A stretch of DNA of 64,000 nt from Cordia subcordata (Eukaryota; Streptophyta; Magnoliopsida; Boraginales; Cordiaceae), in NCBI GenBank assembly GCA_028554755.1, contig JAPTOF010000024.1:1364001-1428000 (forward strand), read 5' to 3'. Below, piece by piece: positions 44,350-57,165 of this stretch. Both the position numbers and the translations under genes were made by a program. A model generated the notes under the pieces. It was given only the letters and a program-made list of their open reading frames with translations, did not search any database and was not told the DNA's origin. How positions within the stretch are numbered: position 1 is the stretch's first letter; every line of letters begins with the position of its first letter.

Positions 44350-45885
44350 TGAAGGAATTCTATGAAACTTTTTCATGGACTCTTCCAAGATCAAGCTCTT
44401 GTAAAATTAAAACTTCATGAAGAACACGTTAAATACCTGGATATTCGTGACATGAATACGTGTTCTTGATGTGAAGCCTTGCAGAAGCTTGATCCTTTTC
44501 CTCTTTATACGCAGCCAAGATTTACTAATGGAGACTAGGGTTTTTAAGATAGGAGGAATATTTTTTTTTCCTTGTAGAAAAATTGAATGACCTAATGAAA
44601 ATACGTACAATACCTCTCCTTTTATAGAACAAAAGTAGTTGGGCCTTCACAAGTCCCAGGCTCAATTCATCCAACCCAATTGGACCCAAACCGTTTTGGC
44701 CTAGTTTGAAATTAAATCACTATTTAATTTTTTAACCCATTTAGCCCAAGCTTTAATTCATACCACATTTTCTGTACTAGTAGAAAATAGATGAAATTAA
44801 ATCTGTGATCTCTTAATAATTAATAATAAATAATAAATATTTAATTCTTATTTAAATATTCAAACACATTAATTATTAATTCCATTATTTAATTCACAAT
44901 TAAATAATGCAATATTTAATTCTCAATCAAATATAATAGATCAATCCATCAATAAAGTTCTTGACCTCTTGCGTGACTCTGTAGGTTCAAACTTGAGCCG
45001 ATAATACAAAGACAATCTTTGTACTAATTGGAGATGCCGTCTAGCAACGATTCCTAATATCCGAATAAGCTAAAAAATTGCAAGGAAACAATCAACGAAC
45101 CTAGGCACTATTGTAGATCCTCCATGACCCCTAACATTCCAAAATAACTCTAGGAGCATGGTTAACTGTCAAACCCCCAATTAGTTATTCCATATTAAGT
45201 CCTAATCTTTTCATGACTCATTACGACACGTCTCCATGACACATCACGCAGAAAGCTTCAGACAAAGACTTAATGAGTTAGGACAAGGTGAAACATCATT
45301 CTCCCAATGCTTGAAGTGGGTCAATCCCATCTTTTCCTACACATCAGCTTCATGACATTTGCTCGCACCTATAACCCTTCGTTACCAAATTGGAAATTCG
45401 AGTAGTCTAGCACCAAGATATGAGGAGTAATTCGTAAGCCTCTATGGCAGTCTCAAGTCGAAGGGAATACTACAACCAAGTACACCACTAGCCATCCTTT
45501 GACAGTAGGGTAAATAGCATAGGATGCTTGTAAACAAGTCATGTTTAATAAGCGTGTCTCTACACCCTACCTGTGTGTCATGCTAGTGTCTCAACACCCA
45601 TTAATCATAAGGATAACCAACCCATGTGACCGACAATAACCTCTACTCAAAAGAATCGATATCCTAGTACCAATTCCATATTTTGTTACAAATAGATTTT
45701 AAGAATAACTAGAACTAAGCCTTATTCACATGATCCTATATAGTTGTTTTAAGGAGCTATATCATGATCAAAACAAGAGAAAATGGTGCGATATGATGTC
45801 ATGGCCAAATATTATTAAGATAACTTGTATGTGAACAATTCTAGAAATAGAGTAGATGACTGACTTTGGGACACTATTCCTAACA
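44350..45885 (-). mobile_element. 3' LTR of copia element
   Basis: It matches 52577-54021, for example GATCAAGCTCTTGTAAAATT and TCACGCAAGAGGTCAAGAAC-type blocks. It ends CCTAACA (plus strand), followed by ATCTCCCACTTGGAC, the polypurine tract on the minus strand. Confidence 0.93.
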
Positions 45886-47300
45886 ATCTCCCACTTGGAC
45901 TAAAGCCAATCGGATCTGTATCCTGTACCCATTTTCTCTCGATGTGAATCGAACTCCTTGATCCTGAGGGACTTAGAAAATGCATCAGCCAAATTCTCTT
46001 TACTATTGATCTTCCGTAGAATGACATCACCTCAGCTACAATCTCTCAGATCAGGTGGTAATGTCTCAGCACATGTTTGGATTTTTGTTGGGATCGAGGT
46101 TTCTTCGCTTGAGTAATGGCACCAGTACTATCACTGAAGATTGTGACTGAACCAACTAAGTCAAGAACAACCCTAAGCTCAGTGGTGAATTTCTTGAGCC
46201 CAACTACTTTTTTTGCCGCATTAGATGCTACTATGTATTTCACCTCGCAGATAAAATCAACCACTATCTATTGCTTGGAACTTTTCCAACAAATAAGTCC
46301 ACCATTTAAGGTAAACACGAACCCAGACATGCTTTTACTATCTTCCTTATCTAACTGTAAACTAGAATCTGTATAACCTACCAGTTTCATGTCAGAACCC
46401 CTATAAATGAGCCATAGGTCTTTAAGATTTCTTAAATACTTAAGGATGGTCTTTGCCACTTTTCAATTTCTCTCACTAGGATCAGATTGGTATCTACAGA
46501 CCACTCCTAAGGAGTAGGCTACTTCAAGCCTCGTACATGTCATAATGTACATGATAGATCTTATTGTTAAAGCATAAGGGACTCTACTCATATGCTCTCT
46601 CTCTTAAAGATTTAAGGGACAATCCTTCTTAGAGAAAGAAATTCCATGGCCTATTAGAAGATAGCCTTTCTTGGAATTTTCCATGTTGAACCTTTTCAAA
46701 ACGGTATCTATGCACGTGGATTGGGACAATCCCAACAACATCTTAGATCTATCTCTATAGATCTTGATCCTGAGAACATTAGAAGCCTCTCTTAAATCCT
46801 TCATGGAGAATTGGAATGAAAGCCATAACTTCACATTCTGTAATGTGGGGATATCATTTCCTATAAGGAGAATGTCATTGTTATACAATACTAAGAATAT
46901 GAGCACATGTTCGCTAGCCTAATTATAAATGCAAGGCTCTTCTTTGTTCTTAATACAGCCATACGTTTTGACAACCTTGTCAAAACGTATGTTCCAACTC
47001 TAAAAAACTTGCTTGAGTCCATAAATGGACTTTTGAAGCTTACACACTTTAGACTCATCTGTAGATGTAAACCCTTCAGGTTGTGTCATATACACTTCCT
47101 CTTTCAGCACACCATTAAGGACAGCTATTTTGACATTAATTTGCCAGATCTTATAGTCTAAGTACGTAGCTATAGCAAGCATGATTCAAACTGACTTGAG
47201 CTTTGCTATAGGGGAAAATGTTTCATTATAGTCAATACCATGACGTTGTTGATTTCCCTTAGCAACCAAACAGGCTTTGTAGGCCTCTAACTTCCCATCA
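45886..47300 (-). pseudogene. Copia RT and RNase H (broken, catalytic Asp lost)
   Basis: The minus-strand RT part shows KIWQINVKIAVLNGVLKEEV (expected D.kTAFLnG..eEeVyM) and QPEGFTSTDESKVCKLQKS. In the catalytic box it has LYNNDILLIGND instead of the usual YVDDILLIG, so the first Asp of the YxDD box is Asn. RNase H has MVDFICEVKYIVASNAAKKV, SDSTGAITQAKKPRSQQKSK and HVLRHYHLI, then a stop and a tail ending near 45900. At least six stops or frameshifts lie between segments. It cannot make active enzyme. Confidence 0.9.
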
Positions 47301-47547
47301 ACTTCTCACTTTCGTTTGAAAACCCACTGACACCCAACAGGTTTAACTGTTTTAGATGGATCAGCTAATGTCATACATTGTTCACTTTCATGGATTCTAT
47401 TTCAGATTCCATGGCTTTAAGCCATTCTTCAGAGTCATGCCTTTGCATGGCATCCATATAGGTGATCAAATTCTCATAATTCTCGTCTAGTTCAATGAGA
47501 TCACCATCTTGAACCAGGAATTCGTAACTAGTTAGTTGACAGGGCAC

Positions 47548-48540
47548 TCAAATAGATCTCCTAAGTGATGCATCTATAGTAGCTTTAGGATTTGGTTCCT
47601 TAACCTTGTCTTGTCTTGCATGTTCAACTTGAGGTGTATGTACTTTACCAAGCTCAATAGTAAAGGCAGTTCTCTCTTGTTCAAGAAACTCTTTCTTTAG
47701 AAAGACCGCCCTAGCAACAACAAAAACCTTTTGTTTTTCAACTTGATAGAAATAGTATCCCTTAGACTCTTTAGGGTATCCTACAAATCTACATTTGTCA
47801 GATTTTGGTTCTAGCTTGTCAGTTTGAAGACGTTTGACATATGCCGAACACCCCCAAACCTTAAGGTAAGAAAGTACTGTTCTACGACCATGCCACATCT
47901 CATATAATGTCTTTTCTATTGACTTGTTAAGTAGTTTATTTAGCACACAAGTGGTTGTCTCAAGAGTATATACCCAAAAGGGTATGGGTAGATCCATGCA
48001 TCCCATAATGGATGGACCTATGTCTAAGTGTTTGATTTCTCCTTTCAGATACACTATTATGTTATGGTGTACCTAGAGGAGTCCATTGTGAGAGAATCCC
48101 ATTCTCTTCTAGGTAACTCAAAAAGTCATTGGAAACATATTCTTTTCCACAATTAGATCGTAAGATCTTAATATTCCTTCCATTTTGTTTTTCTACCTCA
48201 CTTTTATATCTCTTGAACATTTCAAAAGACTCCAATTTATGTCTCATCAAATAGGCATACCATACCTAGATAGGTCATCTGTGAACTTAATGATATAGGA
48301 ATACTTGCCTCTCGTACTAGTGCTCATGGGTCCACAGACATTAGTATGTATAAGGCCCAAGAGTTCTATAGCTCAATCACCTTTCCAGTAAAAAGGGATT
48401 TGGTCAATTTCCCAAGTAAAAAAGACTTATAAGTCGGTAGTGAGTCAGGATTACCAATGTCAAGAAACCCTTCTTTGGCCAACTTGTTAATCCTATCTTT
48501 ATTAATCTAATCAAGTCTACAATGCCAAGGATATATATCT
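47548..48540 (-). pseudogene. Copia integrase (broken)
   Basis: The minus strand shows WHCRL..INKDRINKLAKEGF, the usual start of the zinc-binding region (WH.RLGHi...r...L...g). Then come EKQNGRNIKILRSNCGKEYV (the normal box is k.lRsDnGgEy; here the catalytic Asp has become Asn) and WTPLGTP. The C-terminal part includes WVYTLETTTCVLNKLLNKSI, KTLYEMWHGRRTVLSYLKVW and GCSAYVKRLQTDKLEPKSDK. Stops break it near 48060 and upstream of 48250. Confidence 0.9.
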
Positions 48541-48679
48541 GAAGTAATTCCTATTTTAGGACTTTTATTGCTAACATGCAAGATATGCACCGGCTATGTC
48601 AAAATATAAATCCCATATTCCAATTGTCTGTTAAAAACACAAACATTATTCAAAATAATATCAATATTATTGTTAGAAA

Positions 48680-49866
48680 TTATAAAGAAATATCCATCTT
48701 GGGCTGAAAGCCTAACTGAAATAATGTTCAAAACAAAATTCAAACAAAAGAAAACATCTAAAAGACTTAAGTTCATAGAACTGATAGCTAGAGAAAAACA
48801 CCCTAATACTAGTACTGGAAAAGAATCCCTTTGCCAACGCTTAGGTGTCGCTCTTCATCTTTGAACTTCTTACTGACTTGTAGCCCCTGCAATGAATTAC
48901 AAATATGATAAGGACTTCTTGTATTTAATACATAGGTAGTAGAGTCTATGACACTAAAGTTGCTAGGAGTAATCATATTCGTACCTTGCTGAGCAACCTA
49001 TTGCTTTCTTCTAGGACTATTTGCATTTAGGGATGCCCGATACTAAAGATAATTTCTCTTCCGATGTCCAAGCTGCTTGCAGAGAAACATTCTACTTAGC
49101 TCTTGTCAACCTTTTGCTTGCGGGCTTGATTTTGCTACTGTGTAGGCTTTTTAATCCAACCTCGGGCTTTGGATGCATTTTTGTTTTTCTTCTTGCCTTT
49201 CTTAAAACCCTTGCATTTTTAAGGATGAGGCACCTCCCACTACATTAATAGGCTTTCTTAGGAGCTAGTTATCTTTCTCAAAGTTTTGTAACAGTCCTAG
49301 TAGCCCGTGGTAGCTGAGAACAAGCTTGTTTGTCTTGAATTGATTCAAAAAGGGGAGAAAAGATGGAGGCAACGAATTAAGAATGACATCCTTACCAAGT
49401 TGTTCCTGAAGTGGAAAGCGTAGCTTAGCCAACTTCTCGATGTTTTCTGTTCTGTACAATACATGATCAGTAATTGGTGGGCCTTTCTTTATCTTGGCAT
49501 TGAAAATAACACATGGGGTTCTATGTCTCTCAGTATCATCTAATGTTCCAAACGACTTATTCAACGCTTAAATGATAGCCTCAAGCTGCGAATCCTCAAA
49601 TTTGTGACAAAACTCGTCATTCTCATCGTTCATAGCAGCCTTCATAATGCAGCAAACTGTGACTCTATCATCAAGCCATTTTTATAGTGTAGATGATCCA
49701 CTATAGGTGCATTAACAATTGGCTCCACAGGTGCTAGATCAGTAAAAACATACAAGATATGTTCATGTTCAAGCAAAATATACAACCTTCGATACTAGCT
49801 ATCGAAGTTGGGCCCAGTGAGCTTCTTAGTATCCAATAGTGATCTTAAAGACAACGTGTTAGCCAT
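48680..49866 (-). pseudogene. Copia gag and protease (broken)
   Basis: The minus-strand start ATG at 49864-49866 gives MANTLSLRSLLDTKKLTGPN and FDSW, typical of plant copia gag. ORF 49564-49265 includes LNSLPPSFLPFLNQF and LHGLL-like helices. The zinc knuckle near 49040-49080 reads C..CKQLGHRKRNY, in which the last Cys is Tyr. The protease loop reads YVLNTRSPYHICNSLQGL, where intact members have (V/I)LDTG(S/C)..HIC. The catalytic Asp and the Gly are both changed. Confidence 0.88.
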
Positions 49867-51532
49867 TATATTTGCAAATAATCAACATAGAAAGAATAAA
49901 TAATATATTATATATATGAGTTATTAATTTTTCCAAAAGATATGGGCCAATATCTAATGGATCCTCCCACTATTTTGTTATACTATTAGCCCCTACCTAT
50001 AGCCCTAAGCGATTTCTAAAAAATAAACCCTTTTAGTATGTACCTAGATCCAAAACAATGTACACATTCCTAACTATGGTCGGCCGACTTAGGGACACTG
50101 CTTGGTAGGTTCAATAACCAATTACTTCACCAAGCAACTCCCAGTATATTGTTCTTGCCAAAGCATCTCTTCAGCAGGAAATAAGCTCGGTTAGGTCAAA
50201 CCATTGACATGAACTCCCAAGATTTTTCTCTGACCTTAATAAGAACGCTCGACTGAGGTCGGCCTGCCTACTCATCAATCTGAAAGGATTCCAAGGGTTT
50301 CATTTAGTAAGCAATAATCTCAATATTCCAGTAAAAGTCATCCTTGAGGGCCTCCAATGTTTATTATAGTATTAGGTCCATTATTATTTACTTTAGTGGG
50401 AGGCAATGATTCGGACATCCCAATGTCCAAGTCACTTTAAAGACCTAAAAATTTTAGGGGATTCAAATGGGAAAAAGAGTGTGCTTGTTTAAATAGCCAA
50501 ACCTTTAATTGTTCAGTTAATTAATCGATTGGTATACTAAACATCATATATATCAACATATATAAGCACATGCAAGTGATTATGGGCTTTCCTAGTGTGG
50601 CCTACTAGAGCCATCATGGGCTACTCTATCATTAAAGCTAAATTATTACATTTTAATTCTAGGAAACCTGGACAAGTCTAGGCCTTCAACTTCTTGGTCT
50701 TCAGTTTATCATCTTGATCATATGCTAAATACTAATTACATTATAATTATGAAGAACTCCTTCTAAAGAAAGGGATTTTACGACCAAATTTCAGAAAAGG
50801 CAGGGCTCACTAGCCCAATTTAAAAACTCATAAATTAATTACAATAATTAATAAATAAAATGTAATAATAAATATGATATGCAAGCCCATAACCACCTCA
50901 TAATATGTCATACATCAAAATAAAAAAGCATAAACATTTTCATGATTTTATCACACAATAATTAGATCAATTTAATCAAATTAAATTGACCTTAACAAAT
51001 AATTAAAACTCCTTTTAAATTATTTGGGGTCAAAATCCCAATTTTGACAAATTAGAGACTTGTCTAATAAAATAAACTAATTTTGAGACTATTAGGGTCA
51101 AAAACAAATTTTTCAAAAAATTTGGGGCCTACAAAATTAATCAAAAAAATTTAAAAATTAATTGGGTGTCAAAAATATATTTTTGACAAATAATGGATTT
51201 TAAAATAAATGTCAAATATTATTGAAAAGGACAAATCAATTTTATCAGATAAAATAATTTGTATGCATTTAATAAACTATTTAATATATATATATAATTT
51301 AATTAACATTTAGATTAATTAAATTGTACATCATTATTTACCCCAATATCTGTACTATTTAAATAAAAGAACAAACGTTTAGACCCTAAGAAGCATGCAG
51401 TAGAAATGATAAAGATATTGAGATACTATGCAGAAGGTATTAGATTTGAAATTTGGTAGTGACATTTTAATTTCCTTTTATTTGACACTTGAGGAAACAA
51501 ATATGTAATTGACAGAAACACCTTTCCCAACT

Positions 51533-51619
51533 AGGGCTAACTAGTAACTGGGTTGGTAGAGCGAGCAAAATGCCAACACGTAGGTTTGAAACCTGCCAAC
51601 TTCTAACGCGCCTTTTTTT
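51533..51619 (+). repeat. tRNA-like module 1 in copia leader
   Basis: It begins AGGGCTAACTAGTAACTGGG and continues with an A-box-like TTGGTAGAGCG (51553-51563), a B-box-like GGTTTGAAACC (51583-51593) and a T7 run at 51613-51619. The T-run would end Pol III transcription. It is antisense to the element. No complete cloverleaf can be drawn with confidence. Confidence 0.45.
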
Positions 51620-51672
51620 GAATTAATTAACGTTTTACAGCAATCAACTGAAGAAAAACACATTCAAGGACC

Positions 51673-51777
51673 AGGGCTTACTAGTAGCCGGATTGGTAAG
51701 AGCGAGCAAAGTCCAATTGAAGATGCAAGTTCAAAACATGCTAGCTACATAATGTGTTTTCTCTCTCTTTTTTTTTT
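51673..51777 (+). repeat. tRNA-like module 2 in copia leader
   Basis: It starts AGGGCTTACTAGTAGCCGGA and is clearly related to module 1. It has an A-box-like TTGGTAAGAGCG, a B-box-like AAGTTCAAAAC (51727-51737) and a T10 run ending at 51777. The two modules are most alike in their first 50 bases. Confidence 0.45.
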
Positions 51778-52287
51778 AAGGTTTTAAAAGAAGACCCATC
51801 TTTTTAAAATAACCTAGCCGCCACCTCTCACCTTCTCTACCTATAGACACGTCATTAACCAAAACAAAACCTTTTTTTTTTTAACTTTAATTTTGGCCAC
51901 GATGGCAAAAAAAAATACAAAGAAAAAAAAGGAATCTACAAGAGCTATACGCTCATTTTGCTTTAACAAACCCCACCCATGTATATATTTATATATATAT
52001 AGACACATACAACACCATTACCATATATACTTTGAAACTCCATGACCATGATCTTCAAAAACTATACGCACATATACAATTGTATCATAAAAAGAAAACA
52101 CTACATTCTACCATAAATTTTTTCAAAGCATATATGCATATATCAGCGAGATTTGGGATGCCAATTTATTTTTTTCGGGAGAGAAGAAACTGTTTTCTTC
52201 TTAGAGAAAAAAACGATTTTTTCTTTTATTTTATAATTATGTATTGGAAACCATATCAATTTTTGGTGTTAAAAATGTGCCAAATAA

Positions 52288-52377
52288 GGGTGTTGGTGCA
52301 ATAGCGATATACAAGCACTAAGCTCCATCTCCATGGAGGTCACGAGTTCAAAACTTAGTAGCTACAAATTTTTTTTT
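52288..52377 (+). repeat. tRNA-like module 3 in copia leader
   Basis: It reads GGGTGTTGGTGCAATAGCG, then a GCTCCATCTCCATGGAGGT hairpin (52322-52340), a B-box-like GAGTTCAAAAC (52344-52354), TTAGTAGCTAC and a T9 run. It resembles modules 1 and 2 in layout more than in bases. Confidence 0.4.
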
Positions 52378-52576
52378 ACAATCAGATCATTACCAAGACA
52401 TCATAAATGCATGAGAAGAACACCATAAATGTTGTCAACATATTGAAAGCAATAAAAATTTTGGAATAAAATTTCTCATAACATAATATTTGATGTGTAT
52501 GTCATATATACAATTATAATGGTGCTATATAATCATTAAAAACATGCAAAAAAAGAGCCTTGTCTATGATACCAAT

Positions 52577-54021
52577 TGAAGAAATTCTGTGAAACGTTTT
52601 CACGGATTCTTCAAAGATCAAGCTCTTGTAAAATTAAAATTTCGCAAAGAACACGTTAGATCCCTAGATATTCATGACATGAATATGTGTTCTTGATGTG
52701 AAGCCTTGCAGAACCTCGATCTTCCACCTCTTTGTACAATATCAAGATTTAATAATGGAGGCTAGGGTTTTTAAGGGAGGAGAAATATTTTTTTTCTCTG
52801 TAGAAAAACTAATGACCTAATAAAAATAGGTACAATACCTCCTTTTATAGAACAAAAGCAGTTGGGCCTTCAAAAATCCTAGGCTGAATTTCTCCAACCC
52901 AATTAGGCCCAAACTTTTTTTGCCCAGTTTGAAATTAAGTCATTATTTATTTTTTTAACCGATTTAGCCCAAGATTTAATTCATGTCATATTTTTTGTGC
53001 TAGCAGAAAATAGATGAAATTAAATCTATGGTCGCTTAATAATTAATAATAAATATTTAATTCATAATTAAATATTCAAACACATTAATTATTGATTTCA
53101 TTATTTAATTCATAATTAAATAATGAAATATTTAATTCTCAATTAAATATAATAGATCAATCCATCAATAAAATTCTCAACCTTTTGCGTGACTCCGTAG
53201 GTTTAAACTTAAGCCGATAATATGAGAACAATCTTTGTACTAATAAGAGATACCATTTAGCAACGGTTCCCAACGTCCAGATAAGCTGAAAAATTGCAAG
53301 GCAACTATTAATGAACCTTGGCACTATGGCAAATCTCCTATAAACCTCGATATTCCAAAACAACTCTAGAAGTGTGGTTAACTGTCAAACCCCCAATTAG
53401 TTATTCCATATTAAGTCTTAATCTTGTCATGACTCATCATGACACATCTCCGTGACACATCATTACAAAGTTTTGCCCAAAGACTTAATGAGGTAAGACA
53501 AGGTGGAACATCATTTTCCTAATCCCCGGAGCGAGTCAATCCCATCTTGTCCTGTACATCAGCTTCACGACACTTGCTCGCACCAGTAACCCTTCGTTAC
53601 CAAATTGAAAATTTGGTAGTCTGGCACCAAGGCACGAGGAGTAATTCATAAGCCTTTATGGCAGTCTCAGGTCGAAGGGAATACTACAACCGAGGACATC
53701 ATAAGCCATCTTTTGATAATAAGATAAGTAGCACAAGCTGCTTGTAAACGAGTCATGTTCAGTAAGCGTGTCCCTATACCCTACTTATGTGTCACATTAG
53801 TGTCGCAAAACCCAATGGTCAAGAGGATAACCAATCTATGTGACAAATTTTAAGAACAATCATTTGATTATGAATAGATTTTCAGAACAATCAGTACCAA
53901 GCCTTATTTACATGATCCCATACAGTTGTTCTAAGGAGCTACATCATGATCAAAATAAGAGAAGATGGGGCAACATGATGTAATATAATAGATGACTGAC
54001 TTTAAGATACTATTCCTAACA
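52577..54021 (-). mobile_element. 5' LTR of copia element
   Basis: It starts (plus strand) TGAAGAAATTCTGTG, directly after the primer site complement CTATGATACCAAT, and ends CTATTCCTAACA, followed by CCCAA. Confidence 0.93.
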
Positions 54022-54026
54022 CCCAA

Positions 54027-54420
54027 GTCCTTAGTTTTTGTCAATAGGCCTTCATACACAACGTCAATATACAATGGAATGAATACAATATACAAAACTC
54101 AATCATACTAGCAAAAACGAGTTTATTGTGTAGTATCCAACAAACATCATACCCTAGTGGTCTTTTGGGCATACAATCCCAATAAACTCCCGCTTCATTA
54201 AAGATCGCAATTACCAAGTCATGTTCCCAAAAAAGGACTCTTTTTTTATGGAAATCACTCTCTCCGAAAAAGTCACATATGCAAGCCCACTAGCCCAGAG
54301 GCTTCAGCTCAAAAGTAACTGATATCTACAACCTATGCTCATAACAAAGTGGCTACCTAGGTCTAGTATTTAGCATGTACTTTGAATGGCTCCTACTATG
54401 CTATAATACAAAATGCTTTA
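54027..54420. other. Spacer between copia element and next LTR; no gene seen
   Basis: About 390 bases without a supported frame or recognised repeat. With 44284-44349 it represents the sequence into which the copia element inserted. Confidence 0.6.
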
Positions 54421-56305
54421 TGATGTTTCTCGCTAATTAAGAACTAAGCCTTAATTAAAAGCCTGCAAGTGCATAGGTCGTGTAGTCTAATGTACAAAGG
54501 CCGGGTCGATTTCTCTGAGAGGTGAGAAATAGGAAATGAAAGCTAAATGTGAGACCTAGAAAACTAGAAAGAAAACAAGCTAAGCTACGAATTCATTTTG
54601 GTCATTTTAGATGTGAAGGGAGCTTAAAATAAATTAAACTAATCTAAACAAACTAAAGAAAATAAATGCAATGGAAAACAAGCTAGTAAAAGGGAATTTA
54701 CATTAGTAATGGTGCAACGGGTGAAATCCGCTTAACTATTTGTGATTTGGGTACTAACTTTGATATGGATTAACTTTGATGGTTTTGCTTTAAGAAAGGG
54801 TGCTCTAAGCTAGGAATCTAATCAACCTCTCCTACAATCCCTAGACTCGGTACGGGTCTATCCCTAGGTGCTAGCTATCTTGAGGCATAGCGTGGTCCTT
54901 ATGAACTAGGGCACAATTTTGCTAATTACGTTTCTAGGTGATGATAATTGGTCTTACCCTAGGTTCTAAATCATTGGCTGGCTTTAAAGCTAAGAACTCA
55001 GCTTTCTGAGGTCAATTAAGCTAGCCCGACACCTATTAGCTGGGTATAATGCCAAAGAAGACTAAACTAGGCCTAATTGCCAGTGAAGAACCACCAATCA
55101 TAGCATCACACAAGTGGGATTTGACAATAAACCACATTATACTTGTTCATGAGCATGGTACGAATGAATATAAAGCATATTCTAACCCTAAGCACTTAGA
55201 CATATTTAGGTCATACCAATTTATGCATTAAAATCCAACATATATTTCATAGAAGCTGAAATTGCTATTAAGGTACGTAAAAACACACATAGACATGCAT
55301 AGCTACAAGACCACTTCTTGGAATCACTAAATAAACACCTAGACATGCTCATACAATGATTTAGAAGTGTTATATAACAATCAAGCCTCTAAATATATAT
55401 GTTCTTTCACCTAGACATATTAACAAACACATAGACATGTATATAAGTAGCCATTGAAGCATTAAAAGCAAACATATATATTAAACCATCAAAATCTCAT
55501 AGCAAAGTAGTAATTAATCAACCTATAAAATAAGCCTCAATCACCTATGAAAAATCTATTCAAGATTAAAGAGAACTAAGTATAAAAAGAGAAAGATAAA
55601 CCTTCTTTTCATGCTTAGCTTTCCTCTTGAAATCCTTGTCTTGATCTTGCAATTACAAGTGTTAAACCCATAATTACAAGATTGACTCTAGGTGTATTTG
55701 TGTGTGGTTTAGTGTGTGAGAGGTGAGTTTTGATGGATTTTGGGTTTTGGTGTATGAGAATATGACTTGTTCCTTCTAAAAAAATAACCAAAAGAGAGCT
55801 TTTATAGCCAATTTTTCATGACTTCTGAAACACTTAACCGGTGCACTGGTACCAAGGGACCTCTATTTTGGTAGTAGAAGATTGCTTTCTATTTTTGGTG
55901 GAATAGAGAGAGGATGCATCGGTACTCTGAAGCCTCTGTTCCGGTGGTGCTTATTTGCTCTCTTTTGACTTCGTTTTCGCTCCGTTTTGCTTCTAGTTGC
56001 CTTAATCTTTGTCTAGGGGCTTCTCAACATCATTTTCTTCCACTTTTCATCTTCAATTATGCTTCCAATCCTTGTTCAAACCATCTCTATCTTCATTGAT
56101 CTCCAATAAATCCTCAATCTTACCTAAAACATCAAAACAAGCCATTAGTGTATCATTTACCTCTTAAACTCGATTATTTACAATTATAACCTTGTATGCT
56201 CAAATATAGTATAAATACTATACTAAGGCTATTGAATAAGCACTAAAACACCTCTAAATAGATATGGAAATACAATGCAATACCACACATAAAACCAACA
56301 CATCA
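54421..56305 (-). mobile_element. LTR of F family, alone (minus strand)
   Basis: It starts (plus strand) TGATGTTTCTCGCTAATTAAG, the reverse complement of the F LTR end, and ends CCAACACATCA. No internal sequence is attached on either side. The flanks CTTTA and GTCGT do not match, so it is a solo LTR with a lost border or one end of a rearranged element. Unlike its relatives, its U3 array is largely replaced by CGGTGCACTGGTACC-like sequence near 55840-55950. Confidence 0.85.
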
Positions 56306-57098
56306 GTCGTATATGTATGATAGGGGAATCAAGCAATCTAAGGGTAGTCAAATGTCAGAAATGGAGACTAGGGTGATTACGGCTTGCAAATAGGTAATTA
56401 TTATGTCTTTCTAGGGTTTCTAGATGGATTATTTAGATGCTTTAATCGAGACATCTAATTGGCCTCTTAATTGTATCTTAAGCCTCAGTGTGGGTTCGTC
56501 CCAGAGCGGTGACTCCCAGAGCTACAGCGTGGTCTTTATAACTTAGAAATTAGGGCTAGCTAATAGGATTCCAGGTGGTTTGGATCAGTCTAACTTTAGC
56601 ATCTAAATTGTTGGATAGATTCAAAGCCAAGACCTTGTCCATCTAAGGTTGATTAACCTATCCTAAAATCCGTTAGCTAGATTTAAAGCAAAGGGAGACT
56701 TAAATTATTAGTTAAGTAGCACTAGTCATCACAATAGAGAGTATTAACGGGTAAGCACAAAGCATACACATCTAGGGAATGGTATTTGAGAATATCTTGG
56801 CATATTCCCCTACTAAGCACATAAAAATACTTAGATTACACCAATTTCAGCAATAGCCCTCGACATGTATGCAATAGAATCTATTTATGCTATTAAATAT
56901 GCGAACATGCACATTGACATGCATATATGCATACCTACTTTATGCAATCACCACACAAACACATAGACATTTTAGCACAGTGATTTAGAAATGATTATAG
57001 CATAATAAACTTAATATACATATGCAACATCATTGACGCATTTCAATGAACACATACACATGAACGTAAATTTGCCATAGAAACTTTAAGCATAAAGC

Positions 57099-57131
<33 letters not shown>

Positions 57132-57165
57132 CATACATACATATATATAAATCCATCAAGTAACC

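Larger units (their letters stand above)
49867..52576 (-). other. Long AT-rich leader of copia element
   Basis: The 2.7 kb between primer site and gag is much longer than the roughly 100-300 bases usual for plant copia elements. It has no supported coding frame; the 52032-52304 stretch is AT-rich and unlike any family I know. It includes AT-rich blocks (50860-51350) and, near the primer site, three tRNA-like modules on the plus strand (described separately). It may include an old insertion whose borders I cannot see. Confidence 0.6.
44350..54021 (-). mobile_element. Ty1/copia retrotransposon, full length, inactive
   Basis: LTRs at 44350-45885 and 52577-54021 (TG..CA: minus strand TGTTAGGAATAGT.. 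to ..TTCA), with a perfect CCCAA duplication (44345-44349 and 54022-54026). The minus-strand order is gag, protease, integrase, RT, RNase H, which is the copia order. The primer site TGGTATCATAGACAAGG lies next to the right LTR and the polypurine tract AAGTGGGAGAT next to the left. A 2.7-kb leader separates the primer site from gag. The two LTRs differ at many positions and differ in length by about 90 bases. Lineage probably Tork/TAR-like, not certain. Confidence 0.93.

Noticed and set aside
52032..52304. 90-codon open frame in the copia leader
   Set aside because: Very AT-rich, codon use unlike any gene here, no motif recognised; likely chance in low-complexity sequence.
51533..52377. Functional tRNA genes
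   Set aside because: Box-like motifs are present but no acceptor stem or complete cloverleaf can be formed; reported only as tRNA-like modules.
54421..56305. Target duplication around this LTR
   Set aside because: The flanks CTTTA and GTCGT do not match, so I did not call a clean solo-LTR insertion.
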